Shown: piece by piece, positions 44,870 through 55,079 of the stretch
Position numbering within the stretch: position 1 is the stretch's first letter
Layout of the letters: each line of letters starts with the position of its first letter
Assembly (NCBI GenBank): GCA_029721435.1
Contig: CM056592.1
Coordinates: 34,979,611 to 35,043,610, forward strand
Origin: Gymnothorax reevesii
Lineage: Eukaryota; Chordata; Actinopteri; Anguilliformes; Muraenidae
Reading direction: 5' to 3'
DNA length: 64,000 nt
The notes under the pieces: model-generated
The model's database searches: none
Seen by the model: the letters and a program-made list of their open reading frames with translations, nothing else
What the model was told of the DNA's origin: nothing
Translations under genes and position numbers: made by a program

Positions 44870-45562
44870 TGTTATTATTTTTTATGGTTAGCGTGCTAGC
44901 CTGTAGGGCTAACGATGAGAGCCGAAATGAGCTGGGCCTTGGTTGTGTTCGGGGAAGGACTTTGGTCAATTCCTATTTCCGTTATGCCGACCGCCTCCTG
45001 ACCTGCTGGGAGGATAGCACTTTGGAGAAATGAGATTCTCAAAGAGTTTGAAATAGGAAAGTGAGGGAGGGGGTGGGGGGGCGTGGGAGTATGAGCGAGA
45101 CGGCCGGTGAGACGGAGATTTCAGCGTAATATTGATCTTACATAATTAGATTCCTATCAGGTCTCGTGGGATTCGGATCCCATCTCCACGTGCGAGTCAA
45201 AGCCGCAGAAAATGTATATAAATGAGAGGAATTCTATTTTTTTAAAAAAGCTCCTGTTTTGTCTTTGGGGTGGCGAACAGAATATGGTGTAACGTTTGAT
45301 ATATTTAAATCAGAACAGTGATTATTGCGGCTTCTCCGCTATTCTAATTACTGTATTCTCGCTCCCTGCTCATTACGCCATTTTTTTTATTCTCTCATTT
45401 CCTGGGATTAAATTGGCTCTGGCGTCCATCCCATCAGCCCTTGCACCTCTGGTGTTTAAGGAGTTTTTCATCTGCCGGCCTGTGAAGGGCTGTGTGGGGC
45501 TTTACTGGCCCGATCCAGCCTGCCTGAAGATGGCGCCTTCTCAATGTTGGACAATGTCTGTC
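44870..45562. promoter_or_regulatory. Candidate CNE, moderate
   Basis: 'gtaatattgatcttacataa' with 'ttagattcctatcaggtctc' (45,125-45,170) and 'attgcggcttctccgctatt' with 'ctaattactgtattctcgct' (45,324-45,365) are unique and motif-bearing. A G-run lies at about 45,068-45,081. An overlapping plus-strand 110-codon frame (45,296-45,628) runs into the next transposon and is not supported. Confidence 0.32.
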
Positions 45563-46379
45563 TACTCCGATGAGCCAAAACATCAAAACCACTCATGGTT
45601 GCAGAGGATGATGTTGATTATTTTATGACGATGGCGCATGCCGAGGTCTGCAGGCAGATCTTCGACAGCAAGAGAACAGTCGGCTCTTTTGTTCAATCTG
45701 TTGCATGTGGGAGAAATGGGAAATGGAATGAATTTCACAGGGGCAAAACCATCACGGCCTGACGAGTGTGTTAGAGAATCTTCTGAGGTCCTCCCTGTCC
45801 GCAGACGTGAGAACCTACCAACAGAGCTCGGAGGGACAACCATGAACTGGCGACAGGGTTTAGGTGCCTAACGCTCATTGATGCTCGAGGGCTATGAAGG
45901 CCACCCTGTCTGGTCCAAACTGACAGAAGGGCGACTGTGGCACAAGTTAATGAGAATTTCAAGAATATTTAGGAAAGGAATGTGTCACAACAAACAGTGC
46001 ATCATACTCTGCTGTGTATCACACCTTTTAGCTTGCAGACCAGTCAGACCCCAGTCCACTGCAGTAAATGCCTCAATGGGCACCTGAGGTTCAGAGAAGT
46101 TGAGGAAGGTCACCTTGTCCTGTGAGACCCATGTTCTTTTCCATCATGTGCTGCAGCTGTGTACCTGAGCACCATTTACCTGGGAAGAGATGGCATCAGG
46201 ATGCATTGTGGGAAGAAGACAAGCTGGTGTCAGGAGTGAGATACACTGGGGAATGTTCTGCTGGGAAACCCTGAGTTTGGGAATTCAAGTGACTTCGGTT
46301 TAATGGAGCTGTTTCGGCAGCACAAGGAGACCTTCACTATATTAGGCAGGTGGTTTTATTCTTGTGGCAGATCAGTGTA
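45563..46379 (+). pseudogene. Internally deleted Tc1/mariner transposon
   Basis: The left end 'tactccgatgagccaaaaca' and the right end 'ttcttgtggcagatcagtgt' plus A correspond to a fish Tc1 family whose terminal repeat begins TACAC(C/T)GAT. Coding blocks occur in order: 'gtgtcacaacaaacagtgca', 'cagaccagtcagaccccagt', 'tttacctgggaagagatggc', 'ggatgcattgtgggaagaag' and 'atgttctgctgggaaaccct' (W/CFCWET region). The text then jumps to 'atattaggcaggtggtttta' at the 3' end. The catalytic C-terminal half is therefore deleted, leaving about 0.8 kb. Frames are also broken. Confidence 0.85.
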
Positions 46380-46560
46380 TCTACGCAGTGTAGATAGATA
46401 GATGGATAAATGGATTGAGAGAAAGAAATAATGTCGAGGACACAGGCATGCAAACAGAAAACGTTACAAAAGCTGTTGCATCACCCTCTAATAGACAACT
46501 CTCAGCTCGGCTAACGAATTGAGAATATCAATTAATTGTCTTCCCACCATCTTATGTCTG
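46380..46560. other. Short GATA-rich run and unique DNA
   Basis: 'gtagatagatagatggataa' directly follows the Tc1 end, a common microsatellite-forming junction. Nothing else was recognised. Confidence 0.45.
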
Positions 46561-46564
46561 CCTA

Positions 46565-46935
46565 CTTTGTGTGTGTGTGTGTGTGAGCGCGCATGCATTT
46601 GCGAGTGTTTGTGTTTGCGCATCTGTGTTTGATTTAAATATTACCATGTATTAGGTTTTATGTATTATTTATTAATGCGTGCATGATAATTTCATCAGCA
46701 AACACTCTTTAACTAGAATGATTTACGGAGGAAGGCTTGTATTAATGCATCATCATGCGAATGCGTGCATGTGCCCTCGCACCTGCGTGCGTGCGTGTGT
46801 GTTCCTGTGTGCAAGTGCGTGTGCGTGCGTGTTTGTGTGTGCGTGTATGTCCGTGTGCACATGCTTGTGTGTGCGTGCGTGCGTGCGTTGCTGTTTTTGC
46901 GCGCATATGCGCTCGTGACCGCGCGTGCATGCGCA
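46565..46935 (+). repeat. GT-rich degenerate microsatellite block
   Basis: Two GT/GC-rich runs (46,568-46,625 and 46,755-46,935) with GTGC and GTGT variants flank AT-rich DNA. Cys/Val-rich and His/Thr-rich frames on both strands are artefacts. Confidence 0.88.
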
Positions 46936-47089
46936 CGCCGGCGCAATTACGAATTCAGCATCATTTGAACTGGATGAATGATGCCGTGCTCGTCTCATCA
47001 CAGAAAGCCATAAAAATTAAATATCCTCCCCAAAGCTCCCCCCACCCCCACCCCCCCTCGGTTAACGGACACTGACACCTCTGTTTTAT

Positions 47090-47400
47090 AGCGGTGCCAG
47101 CATCTCTCTCCGACATCACTCAGAAACAAGCCTCTCTCCAGCTCTCTGAGCCCAGGAGCGCCTCTCTGTCAATATCACTGTCTCATTTCAAATGCATTCT
47201 ATTCCTTTTGGATGTTAATTGAATCCTTTTCAATAAGTTCCCCGGCCCTCGATGTAAGAGGTCATTTTTTGATTGCCTGAGCCGACATCTTGAGCAGAGA
47301 GTCTTTTATTTTTTTAACCTTCCCCTTCCATCAGTCTGGCCCTGAAAGGACTCAGGTTTGTCATGAGATGGACGTTTTGAGGCCTCATCCTCGTGTCCCC
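47090..47400. promoter_or_regulatory. Candidate CNE
   Basis: 'caaatgcattctattccttt', 'tggatgttaattgaatcctt' and 'aggtcattttttgattgcct' (47,189-47,280) are unique and non-repetitive. The block ends in 'cctcgtgtcccctgcag', an acceptor-like run, discussed as a weak exon candidate. Confidence 0.33.
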
Positions 47401-48200
47401 TGCAGATAGAGAGAGCCCGTCGCGAGCGGTACAAGGATACTCGCATTTAACCCCTGCGTCAGGTTCACAGTTCGCATGTAAGTGTGTTTTCGGAGGGGAT
47501 GTACCATGTTTACTCAGTGAAAGTGTGTTCTTTTACTCTTTTCTCAATGTAAACAAGCCAAGGCTGTGGAGTTTTAGATTTTTTTAAAAATGTTTTTAAT
47601 CATTTATTCGGTTGACCCCGAAACCACACCAGGCCCAATATGTGCTCTTTATTGCTTTTCAAAAAAGTATTAAATAATTTAAATGGATTTTGCTGCTTTT
47701 TACGTGGTTTTTAGTGCTGCCAGAGGCTGACTGGTGTACACGCCCAATATCCTGGAGGGACGGTGAGGTCACTGACTTTCAGTGGTCCGTGTGCCTCTTT
47801 AGCTTTTAATCGTTGAATGTGTGAAGTGTCAACAGATGGGTGCGGCTTGCTGCATGTAGCCATCCCCTGCGACCATGTTTCCTGGAAGCTCAGAGGAATT
47901 CAATGGATAGCAAGCCTTTTGAACATGCGGCCAGGATCAGTAACGGTGCCATATCAAGGCTGGTGCGTTCTTACCTGCCCAGCATTTGTACACGGTAGAT
48001 ACAGTATTTTATCAAGAGAACTGCGCTTGTTTTAAGGCATTGTCATTGTGCTATTGTGATGTAATCTTGTTTTGTTAATTTTATTAATTGTATTGAAACT
48101 TTTATTGTTTAACATTATGTATTTATTTGATGTTTTTATAACGCCAGGTCCTCCGGAAAAGAGGATTCAGTCTTGGCCAGACCCTGTGCCTGAAATAAGT
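47401..48200. other. Gene-free stretch, nothing recognised
   Basis: T-rich single-copy DNA. Frames of 60-81 codons have no domain. Confidence 0.33.
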
Positions 48201-48201
48201 C

Positions 48202-48651
48202 TTAGGCCTGGACTACACAAATACGATATATTTCTAAACGCAAATTTTTCTGTCCGATTGGGCCTCTCAACCACACGAACACGGCGATTTCACCCACATA
48301 AACGGATATATTTTTAAACGGATAAAAAAGTGGAGAAATAAAAATATATCCGATTCAGTGGATCCGTGTAGCGAGGTTAAACGGATCTGGTGTTGACGCG
48401 ATGACGTCAAGCACCTAGCGACAAGCCGCTCACACGTGCGCAAAACGTTCTTCTTCTTTGGTATTTTACATTTTCTAATCGCCACCCATCGGCCGGCGAA
48501 TGGCATTGCAAGCTTCAGAGGCGATCGTTTTCAGTGTTGCCTCTTCGTGTGGACAGAGACATTTCTGTGATGTGGATATAGTTCTTTTTTTTAAACGAGG
48601 AAGAAAATATCCGCTTAAAAAAATATCCAGATACGTGTAGTCCAGGCCTTA
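48202..48651. mobile_element. PIF/Harbinger-like MITE with TTA target duplication
   Basis: The element is 48,205-48,648 (444 bp). Left terminus GGCCTGGACTACAC; right terminus GTGTAGTCCAGGCC, a perfect 14-bp inverted repeat. Both are bordered outside by TTA (48,202-48,204 and 48,649-48,651), matching the 3-bp TWA duplication typical of PIF/Harbinger elements. Near the left end 'aaacggatatatttttaaac' and near the right end 'atatccgc..aaatatcc' add subterminal similarity. There is no coding capacity. Clean ends suggest a moderately young insertion. Confidence 0.85.
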
Positions 48652-48654
48652 ATA

Positions 48655-50175
48655 AAATAAATACATTTCCCCAGTTTCTCTCAGGGCAGGACTTAAATAT
48701 GCCTAATTTTGAGATGAAGACGTTATCACTGGCCCTTCCCAAGAGAAGTCATTATCATTTCAGGAAATTCCATTTGATTTTTTTCTGAGCTGACTGAGAG
48801 TAGCCATAGTGACTCCTCAAATACTCGCGCTCCCAAACCAAAGCCTACATGCTAAGCCATGCTGATTTATTTGTTTATTTGAAATGGGACACTGCCAAGA
48901 GACATAACACCATTGCTGCCAGTTTACACCAGGTTCATGTTAGTCATGTTCTGCATACAGATATTATTCAATTTCTGTACCATTTAGTTTGTTTTTATTT
49001 GTACTGCGCTTTTTAAATTCCCAGCCTGGCTCTTTCAACCTGCCACCTGATCATCTTTGATTTAATTAACTGCGCGGTTTGTCCTCTCCCTCGCCACCTA
49101 AAGCTGATGTGTGGTGAGCGTTCCGACACAAAATGGCTGCCGCGGCATCACTCAGACGGATTCTACACGTTGGCAGCGGTTAAATGAGATTACTCAAAGT
49201 GCTTTGAGTATCTACGAGAGGGGGTTATATAACTGCAACATTCATTCATTAATTTTAAGAGCTGTCATAAAGACACTTTGCAGAATATAAGAAGAGCAGA
49301 TTCCAAAATTTCAAAAGCGTAAAAAGAAAATTCCCACAGGGGGAAAAAACAGCGGCAAGAACGAAACTCCCCTTGGGCCGAAATCTCAGGACGAACCCAG
49401 TCAAAAAGGGGGGGGGTGCATATTTCGCTGGCTGGGTATGCAAATGTTATTGGGTACTAGTGTTGCAAATCTGTTAAAGTCCTAAAGAAACCTATTCTAC
49501 AGATGAGTATGATTATACTGTTGAATGTGAAATCAAGTAACAGGTGTAAAAATAAAAAAAACAAAAGCTGAAGATGACGTTGGTGGTTGAGGTTGGGCGG
49601 GTGGTGATGCATCTGCTGCTGCAGGGCGTGACTAGGCCCGGGCGTGAGCACCTCGGCTGAAGTAATCCTCCGACTGTCCACCTTACAGGGTTCGAGAGCG
49701 ATAGGAGCCCTTGGAAAATAAAAAAAGAGAGAAAGTCAGGCACTTCCACCTGCCTCTCGTCTCCAGTTCCCCTCTCTTGCGTCTGGACTGCATGTCTGAA
49801 GTTCCCACGGCCATCAGCCTTCAGCACTTAGCAGTGGTCTAATTGTTGGAGAAATCCTTCCGCACCCTATCATTGCAGTCTGTGCGATTGCTGCTGCCAA
49901 GGAGTTTAGATTTATTTACAGAAGAGTTGAGCGGCGTGTTTGCGGACTCCTGTCGACACCACGCGCCAAGGAATGTAAATGAGTGGGCTTAGGTACGACT
50001 CCCGTTCATCTGTCAACACGGAGGAGTGGATGTATGCCACATGTACAAGCGTTAAAGAGCTCAGCTTCTCAATGTCTCTCCTCCCATGGCAACTCCCCGC
50101 AGCGGGCAGAACAAAGACCCGATAATCCTAAACTGAGAGGACGGAAGCGGCGCCTCGGCCGACTTTCGAGTCGGC
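48655..50175. other. Gene-free stretch, nothing firm
   Basis: Single-copy DNA with a G-run at 49,408-49,416. A minus-strand frame of 104 codons (49,513-49,827) lacks a domain. The segment at 49,010-49,200 may be a CNE, but the evidence is thin. Confidence 0.3.
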
Positions 50176-50179
50176 GATC

Positions 50180-50720
50180 ATCAAGTTAATCCTTTTGTCA
50201 TACCGCTAAGATAACCGCCAGCGCTTAGCCGCACTGAGGGCTGTGTGACTGCGCTTTGTAAGTCCAAACCTCTGATTAGCGTGTGAATTTATGTAATGCA
50301 GGCTACCAGCAAACGACAATATCTGCTCAGATTACAAACACGGGCGCTGTGATTTTGCTCCGGATATGTAGTGGGTGGCAGTAGTTCTCTGCAGTGGACG
50401 AACCCCACCCCTCCTCCCTCCCTGCTCTGGCAGCATTCGTGTCCCTCTCAGAGGCCTGTGCTCCACACTGCGGCTATAACTCAGGCCTCACCGCGCAGAC
50501 CGCAGGGGGCAGGAAATCATCAAAATCACAATTGCGGGGCGAGCCTGCTGAAGCGAGGGGGGCAGCGAAACCGACCCCATGATTACACGTCAGCTTCCCA
50601 AAGAAAAACATACTCATTAATCGACTTATCAGTTAATGAATGCGGCAATTAATTGATTTGCACAAACGCTGAATTTTGCCGCTCCGGGCTGCGGCTTATT
50701 GGCTTCTTCCTGCTGACGGA
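50180..50720. promoter_or_regulatory. Candidate CNE
   Basis: 'cctctgattagcgtgtgaat' with 'ttatgtaatgcaggctacca' (50,270-50,310) and 'atactcattaatcgacttat' with 'cagttaatgaatgcggcaat' and 'taattgatttgcacaaacgc' (50,609-50,669) are unique TAAT-dense segments. A CTCF-like motif lies between them. Confidence 0.38.
50499..50513 (+). promoter_or_regulatory. CTCF-like motif, weaker
   Basis: ACCGCAGGGGGCAGG shares the CAGGGGGCAG core and matches 12 of 15 positions of CCASYAGRKGGCRSY. Confidence 0.28.
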
Positions 50721-50729
50721 GCACCGGAC

Positions 50730-51110
50730 TGGGCTGCGGGAGGTGGGGGCTGTGGGCTGGGGGGGGGGGCGAGCCTGGAGATTTGCTATTTGCCGCATGC
50801 CATCGATTTGGTCCCCCACAAAATCTGCCCCGTTCAGCCTGGGGGGGAGCGAGGTGGGGATGGGGGTACGCGAGGAAGTGGGTGGAACATTCCTTCGGGT
50901 GGCCTCGAGGGGATCAGGTAAACAGAAATCTATTAAAGAAAAATAAACAAACACCTTTGTTTACGGCCCGGGGCGCACCAGCTCCTTTGATTCTGCCGCT
51001 GCGGGTGTCCCAGTCGATGTGGCCCAGCTGCCGCTTAGCGCCCCCCCACCCCCCACCTACCCACTCTGAAAAAAACCACCGCAGTGTACCCACAAACCTC
51101 CCCGCACCAT
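50730..51110. other. G-rich then C-rich low-complexity DNA
   Basis: G-runs at 50,759-50,769 and 50,839-50,846 and C-runs at 51,041-51,053. Frames of 80-150 codons on both strands arise from this composition. No gene is supported. Confidence 0.4.
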
Positions 51111-51138
51111 GAGTGAGGAAAGGACGGGACGGTATAGA

Positions 51139-51215
51139 ACAGTGGTGACCAACCCTATTCCAATAGATCGACTGACCTGTTGGTTTTTGAGCTAACCCTG
51201 ACAAACAAAGATTGC
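51139..51215 (+). repeat. Dispersed-repeat fragment ('GTGGTGACCAACCCT')
   Basis: 'cagtggtgaccaaccctatt' followed by 'tagatcgactgacctgttgg' and 'ttaaccctgacaaac'-like text resembles the start of a fish repeat (GTGGTGACCAACCCTG.TCCTGGAGATC.AC...). It is truncated after about 75 bp. Confidence 0.45.
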
Positions 51216-51514
51216 CAAATGCCTCATTTCGGGCCCGAAATCTTGAACTCGGCCCAAGCTTGTGACACAAGAGCATCGTTCGATCCTGAATGGGCTTAAA
51301 ACAAAATTTATAGATTGAGTCTAAACCTGAACGGCATTCATCCAATTTACAGCTGTTTTGATACCTGGACAAAGTCCACTAATTCTGTCAGAACGACTGA
51401 AAAAAGAATAACTAACTGGCAAAAAATGTCACTGCTGCAATATCACCCCTTTCAGCACAATCGAAACAAAATCAACATTCACTTTATCTTTCATCAAATC
51501 CTCTCTTTTGACAT

Positions 51515-51770
51515 TACTTCACATAATGTGAGAACAGGCCATTCAGCCCAACTGGGCTCACCATTCTCCTGTCACTAAAGCTAGTTCTCTAGTATCGGAT
51601 GCTAACTCTTCAGATACTAGAGAACTAGATAATCTCAAGTCTGGTATCAAGCCTGGTCTTGAAACCTCCCACAGTCTATGTCTCTGTGATACGTCTTGGC
51701 AAGCTGTTCAACACTGGGATCAGCCTTTGTGTGGAAAAAAAAAAATCCTAATCGGCCTAAACTGAAATTA
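51515..51770 (+). repeat. Decayed interspersed repeat with 'ACAGGCCATTCAGCCCAAC'
   Basis: 'agaacaggccattcagccca' and 'cctcccacagtctatgtctc' with 'gtgtggaaaaaaaaa' recall a vertebrate dispersed repeat whose class I cannot name. It contains a perfect palindromic stem (listed separately). No coding frame. Confidence 0.38.
51581..51628. repeat. Perfect 16-bp inverted repeat, 16-nt loop
   Basis: CTAGTTCTCTAGTATC at 51,581-51,596 is the exact reverse complement of GATACTAGAGAACTAG at 51,613-51,628. Confidence 0.95.
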
Positions 51771-51982
51771 TGTTTTACTTTTACTACATTGGATTTATTC
51801 ATCATTTGGTGAGTCAATTTACCCTCTGCTTCCCACAACTGGTCAAAAAGCCTAAACTTTACTTGATTTGTTCTCCACACCGTCAACATGAACAAATTCT
51901 GTTAAATCTTTTTCATGTCTGCTCCGCCTTTTTTTATGCTGTCTTTCATAATGGGATCACGACTCAGACTGCTGTATAAGCT

Positions 51983-52174
51983 ACACTGTAAAAACTAAAA
52001 AGTTGACTCAAAAAAAGTAAGGTGAACTGTTGCAAAGCAGTTTTAAGTTGGCTCAACTTCATGTACTGAGTTTTAAAAAAAACAATAATTTTTAAAAATT
52101 ATAAAATTATTTGCAACTCAGAAATGCTTTGCAGCTGGTCTCCTTACTTTTTTAGGTTTTATTTTTTACAGTGT
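51983..52174. mobile_element. MITE with ACACTGTAAAAA ends, 192 bp
   Basis: Left end ACACTGTAAAAACTAAAAAG; right end (complement) ACACTGTAAAAAATAAAACC. Internal complementarity is partial ('aagtaaggtgaactgttgca' against 'tgctttgcagctggtctcct'). It shares the CACTGTAAAAA terminus with the hairpin element at 14,190, so the two may use related transposases. Confidence 0.75.
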
Positions 52175-52179
52175 ATTTA

Positions 52180-54255
52180 ATTATGCACATTTTTAACAAA
52201 ATGCAGACTTGCGCATGGTCTTTTGCTGTAGATCATTCTACAATCAGAGTTATTTTCATAACCTGTAAAGTCCATGGGAACATCAGAGGAAATGCACAAC
52301 TTCGATATGACCGCACTCTGTAGTCCAAACAAATAACATCGGCTATTTATTGAGCAGCTCGGGATGTTAAAGTCAGAGCTCGTTCAAAGTCAATTCGATA
52401 AGGGCTGTATGACCTGAAGCATAAACAGCCATGAATAATGCACAAGTGAGATGTGACGTGCCTTATCTGTTTGGCCTACCTAAAAATGAATGTTTTAATA
52501 ATAAAAAAAGAGCTAACAAAGCAATGGGAAATGGAGACCAGAACATTCTGTGTCGGTTGACGGAATCGGAACGTAAATTTTCAACCCAACACGAGCCCAG
52601 CATGTATTTTTGAAAATGACGTCCGAGCCCGAAATTAGCCTTCGTGTCCCATCGGGTTCAGGCACTCATCTGAACTTGTACCCCGTTCGACAGTTCAAGA
52701 ACATGTGGATGTTCTCATTAGTGAAGTCAAATCGATGTAGAAATGGAAGCACTGAGGATGGGAGTGACATGCAGTCCGCCAGATTCAAACCGCCGATTTA
52801 GAGGCGCAGCTCGTAATGAGCAGCACTCCGTGTGCTGGACAAGCTGGCGAGGCCTGTGTGCACCCTTCACAGGGGGCTATATCTGCTACGGGGACGGTTA
52901 GCCCTCTGTGAGGTGGGTAAGGACAGATCCACAGGCTGCAGATCAGGGCTTTTGGGAAAGAGGGTAACCGGGTTAAACAAGGATAAAACCTTCCTGGAGT
53001 CTGAGACAGAAGCTGGAGAGATGATCCACCGCTAACAAGCTGAGAGAGTCTGAGAGAGGGGGGGGGGGAGGTGTGCGTGGAGAAAAAAATGAGAAGAATT
53101 GGAGAGGGAGAGAGAGTCTGCGGCGCTGGCTGTGTGTGTGCCACTATTGTTTTTTCGAGAGGAGAATCGCCACTTCATCACCGAGAAAAACACTCGGCAT
53201 TCGCATGCGAGGAGGCGCCATGTGATTAATATTGCAGGGGCCTCGGCTTGCACCGCTAGCCTTGTTCCGGGACACAGATGGATACTTCAAGCGCGCCCCT
53301 TCAAAACGATCTCGGCTGTCGTACAACACCCCGAAACGCGCAGTGTGGATGCGGGTGAGTCCATGCCAGCGGGTACACTTTGTTGAAAGAAAAGACTATT
53401 CTCAGTGGGTTTAAGGCTCCAGAAGGATCCAGAAAAGCCTCGTAATCCTGCCGTGGGTGTACATCACCTTCTGTATTTCAGCGCGGCGCTCCAGCCCTCT
53501 GAAAAGTGCCACTTCTCCACACAGTCACCGAAGTCGCTGCTGTGCGGCAGACCCCGTTCCTCGTGACCCAAAGTTTGTTGTCTATGAGTAACAGCACTTC
53601 CCCTCAACTTTCCCATTCTCTGTGGCCAGTCGTCATCTCTCCCCTTCTCCTACTCAAAACTATTCCTTCTCTGTTTCCTTTCTGTTTGCACATGTGAAAG
53701 GAGGAGATACCAGTGTGGTGTGCGCTAATGTCGGCGGGGGCTCGCTTTTCCCAGGCATTAAAATAGAGGGATTGGGCTTGTTTGCAGAGCTGAATTGAAA
53801 CACTTGCCTCCGCGAGGTGAAAGGCACGTGGATTTACGGCGCCTGCCACGCCACCTAGGCCTCATCCATAAACAATCGGCGCGAGAGAGACAGGCGGTCC
53901 CGGCTCACGTGCCTCCTTTTCGATCGCACAATCCGTCATAAGAACTCTTAAGACAGTCCTCTTCTTAATAAGGGGGCCTCCGCAAGTGTCGGCGCCGACA
54001 GCCGGAGTAAATCACGCCGGAGAGAAGGGGAGGACCGGAGGTCTGGGTGCTCCTCTGCACCAACCAATAAGGAGAGCTCAGGGCATACTACTGGGATACT
54101 CTCTAGTGTGCCTGACCATAAACCAAGCCGCCGAGATTGAGCCTTGTTTTTGAGGCTTATTTCCTGGTCCTGTCGAGAGATGTGCCTCACCAGCATCGCT
54201 GTGCGTAGCTTCAGTGTAGGTTGTTCTTGCCCAATTATATGCCGATTAATCACAA
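52180..54255. other. Gene-free stretch, nothing firm
   Basis: AT-rich to about 52,800, then GC-richer with G-runs (53,059-53,069) and AG-rich sequence (53,095-53,118). Opposing open frames at 52,785-53,400 show no domain. 53,860-54,010 is CpG-rich unique DNA that might be conserved. Confidence 0.3.
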
Positions 54256-54262
54256 ATATATT

Positions 54263-54450
54263 CCCCAATCTTTCCCAGAAAGGGCCAATATGGGTGCAGG
54301 TTTTCATTGCGACCAAGCAGCTACACACCTGATGCTACTAATCAACCCCTGGACTCTGCCAATCAGCTTGATTAGTAGCATCAGTTGTGTGGTTGCTTGG
54401 TAGCAATGAAAGCCTGCACCCACACTGGCCCTTTCTGGGAAAGATTGGGG
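54263..54450. mobile_element. Hairpin MITE, 188 bp
   Basis: The left arm 'ccccaatctttcccagaaag' + 'ggccaatatgggtgcaggtt' is mirrored by 'gcctgcacccacactggccc' + 'tttctgggaaagattgggg'. The inner parts 'acacacctgatgctactaat' and 'ttgattagtagcatcagttg' also pair, leaving a central loop of about 20 nt. It is a nearly perfect fold-back element. It has no coding capacity; the superfamily is uncertain. Confidence 0.88.
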
Positions 54451-55075
54451 ACCCCTGATCTACATCGAGAATTGGAAAATTACCCAGAAAAGTTTGGGTA
54501 CTGCGTCATGAAAACAGGACTACGCACAATGTGAGATCATGTTTATGAGTTGGGCGGCTCGACTGAACGCTTACTTGGCGTCTAGTTCCTTCGTGTAATG
54601 TCTCCCTGTTTGCAAATTTGTTAGCTAATGTGCTATTTGGACAAGAGGGACATATTTTCTGGGCAAATCAAGAGATTGTTACATCACTGTTTTTACAGTG
54701 CTAAGGTGACAATCCTCACAATGCGGGTGTACAGTGTTGCAACACCCAGAAACCAGATTCCTTTGTGCAAAGATTTTTTCTTGCCAAGCCTGATCAAAGT
54801 CAATGAGTGATGTCTGAGTAACATGTTCCGATTCGTTCGACAGTCTGCGGGTGATAGAGTATGTGCTGCTCAAGATGAATGTCACCACTTTTCTGTTGGC
54901 TTTTTCCCGCCCACGGAGTCGCTCAAAGACTTGAAGGAGGTCTTGGAGGCGTTTGGCCACCAGCGGATTCAAGCGAAACCCACCCCACACCATTCTCTGA
55001 GGAGGTTACCTGAGCAGGTTAGGCCTCGGACGCACCTACTTCAGCTTTGGGAAACGATAACAGCCTCCTGAATGC
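54451..55075. other. Gene-free stretch, nothing recognised
   Basis: Single-copy DNA. Opposing frames (54,679-54,993 minus; 54,823-55,071 plus) have no domain. Confidence 0.33.
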
Positions 55076-55079
55076 GTCC

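Noticed and set aside
50914..51372. 152-codon minus-strand frame
   Set aside because: It spans C-rich low-complexity DNA and a dispersed-repeat fragment; no domain.
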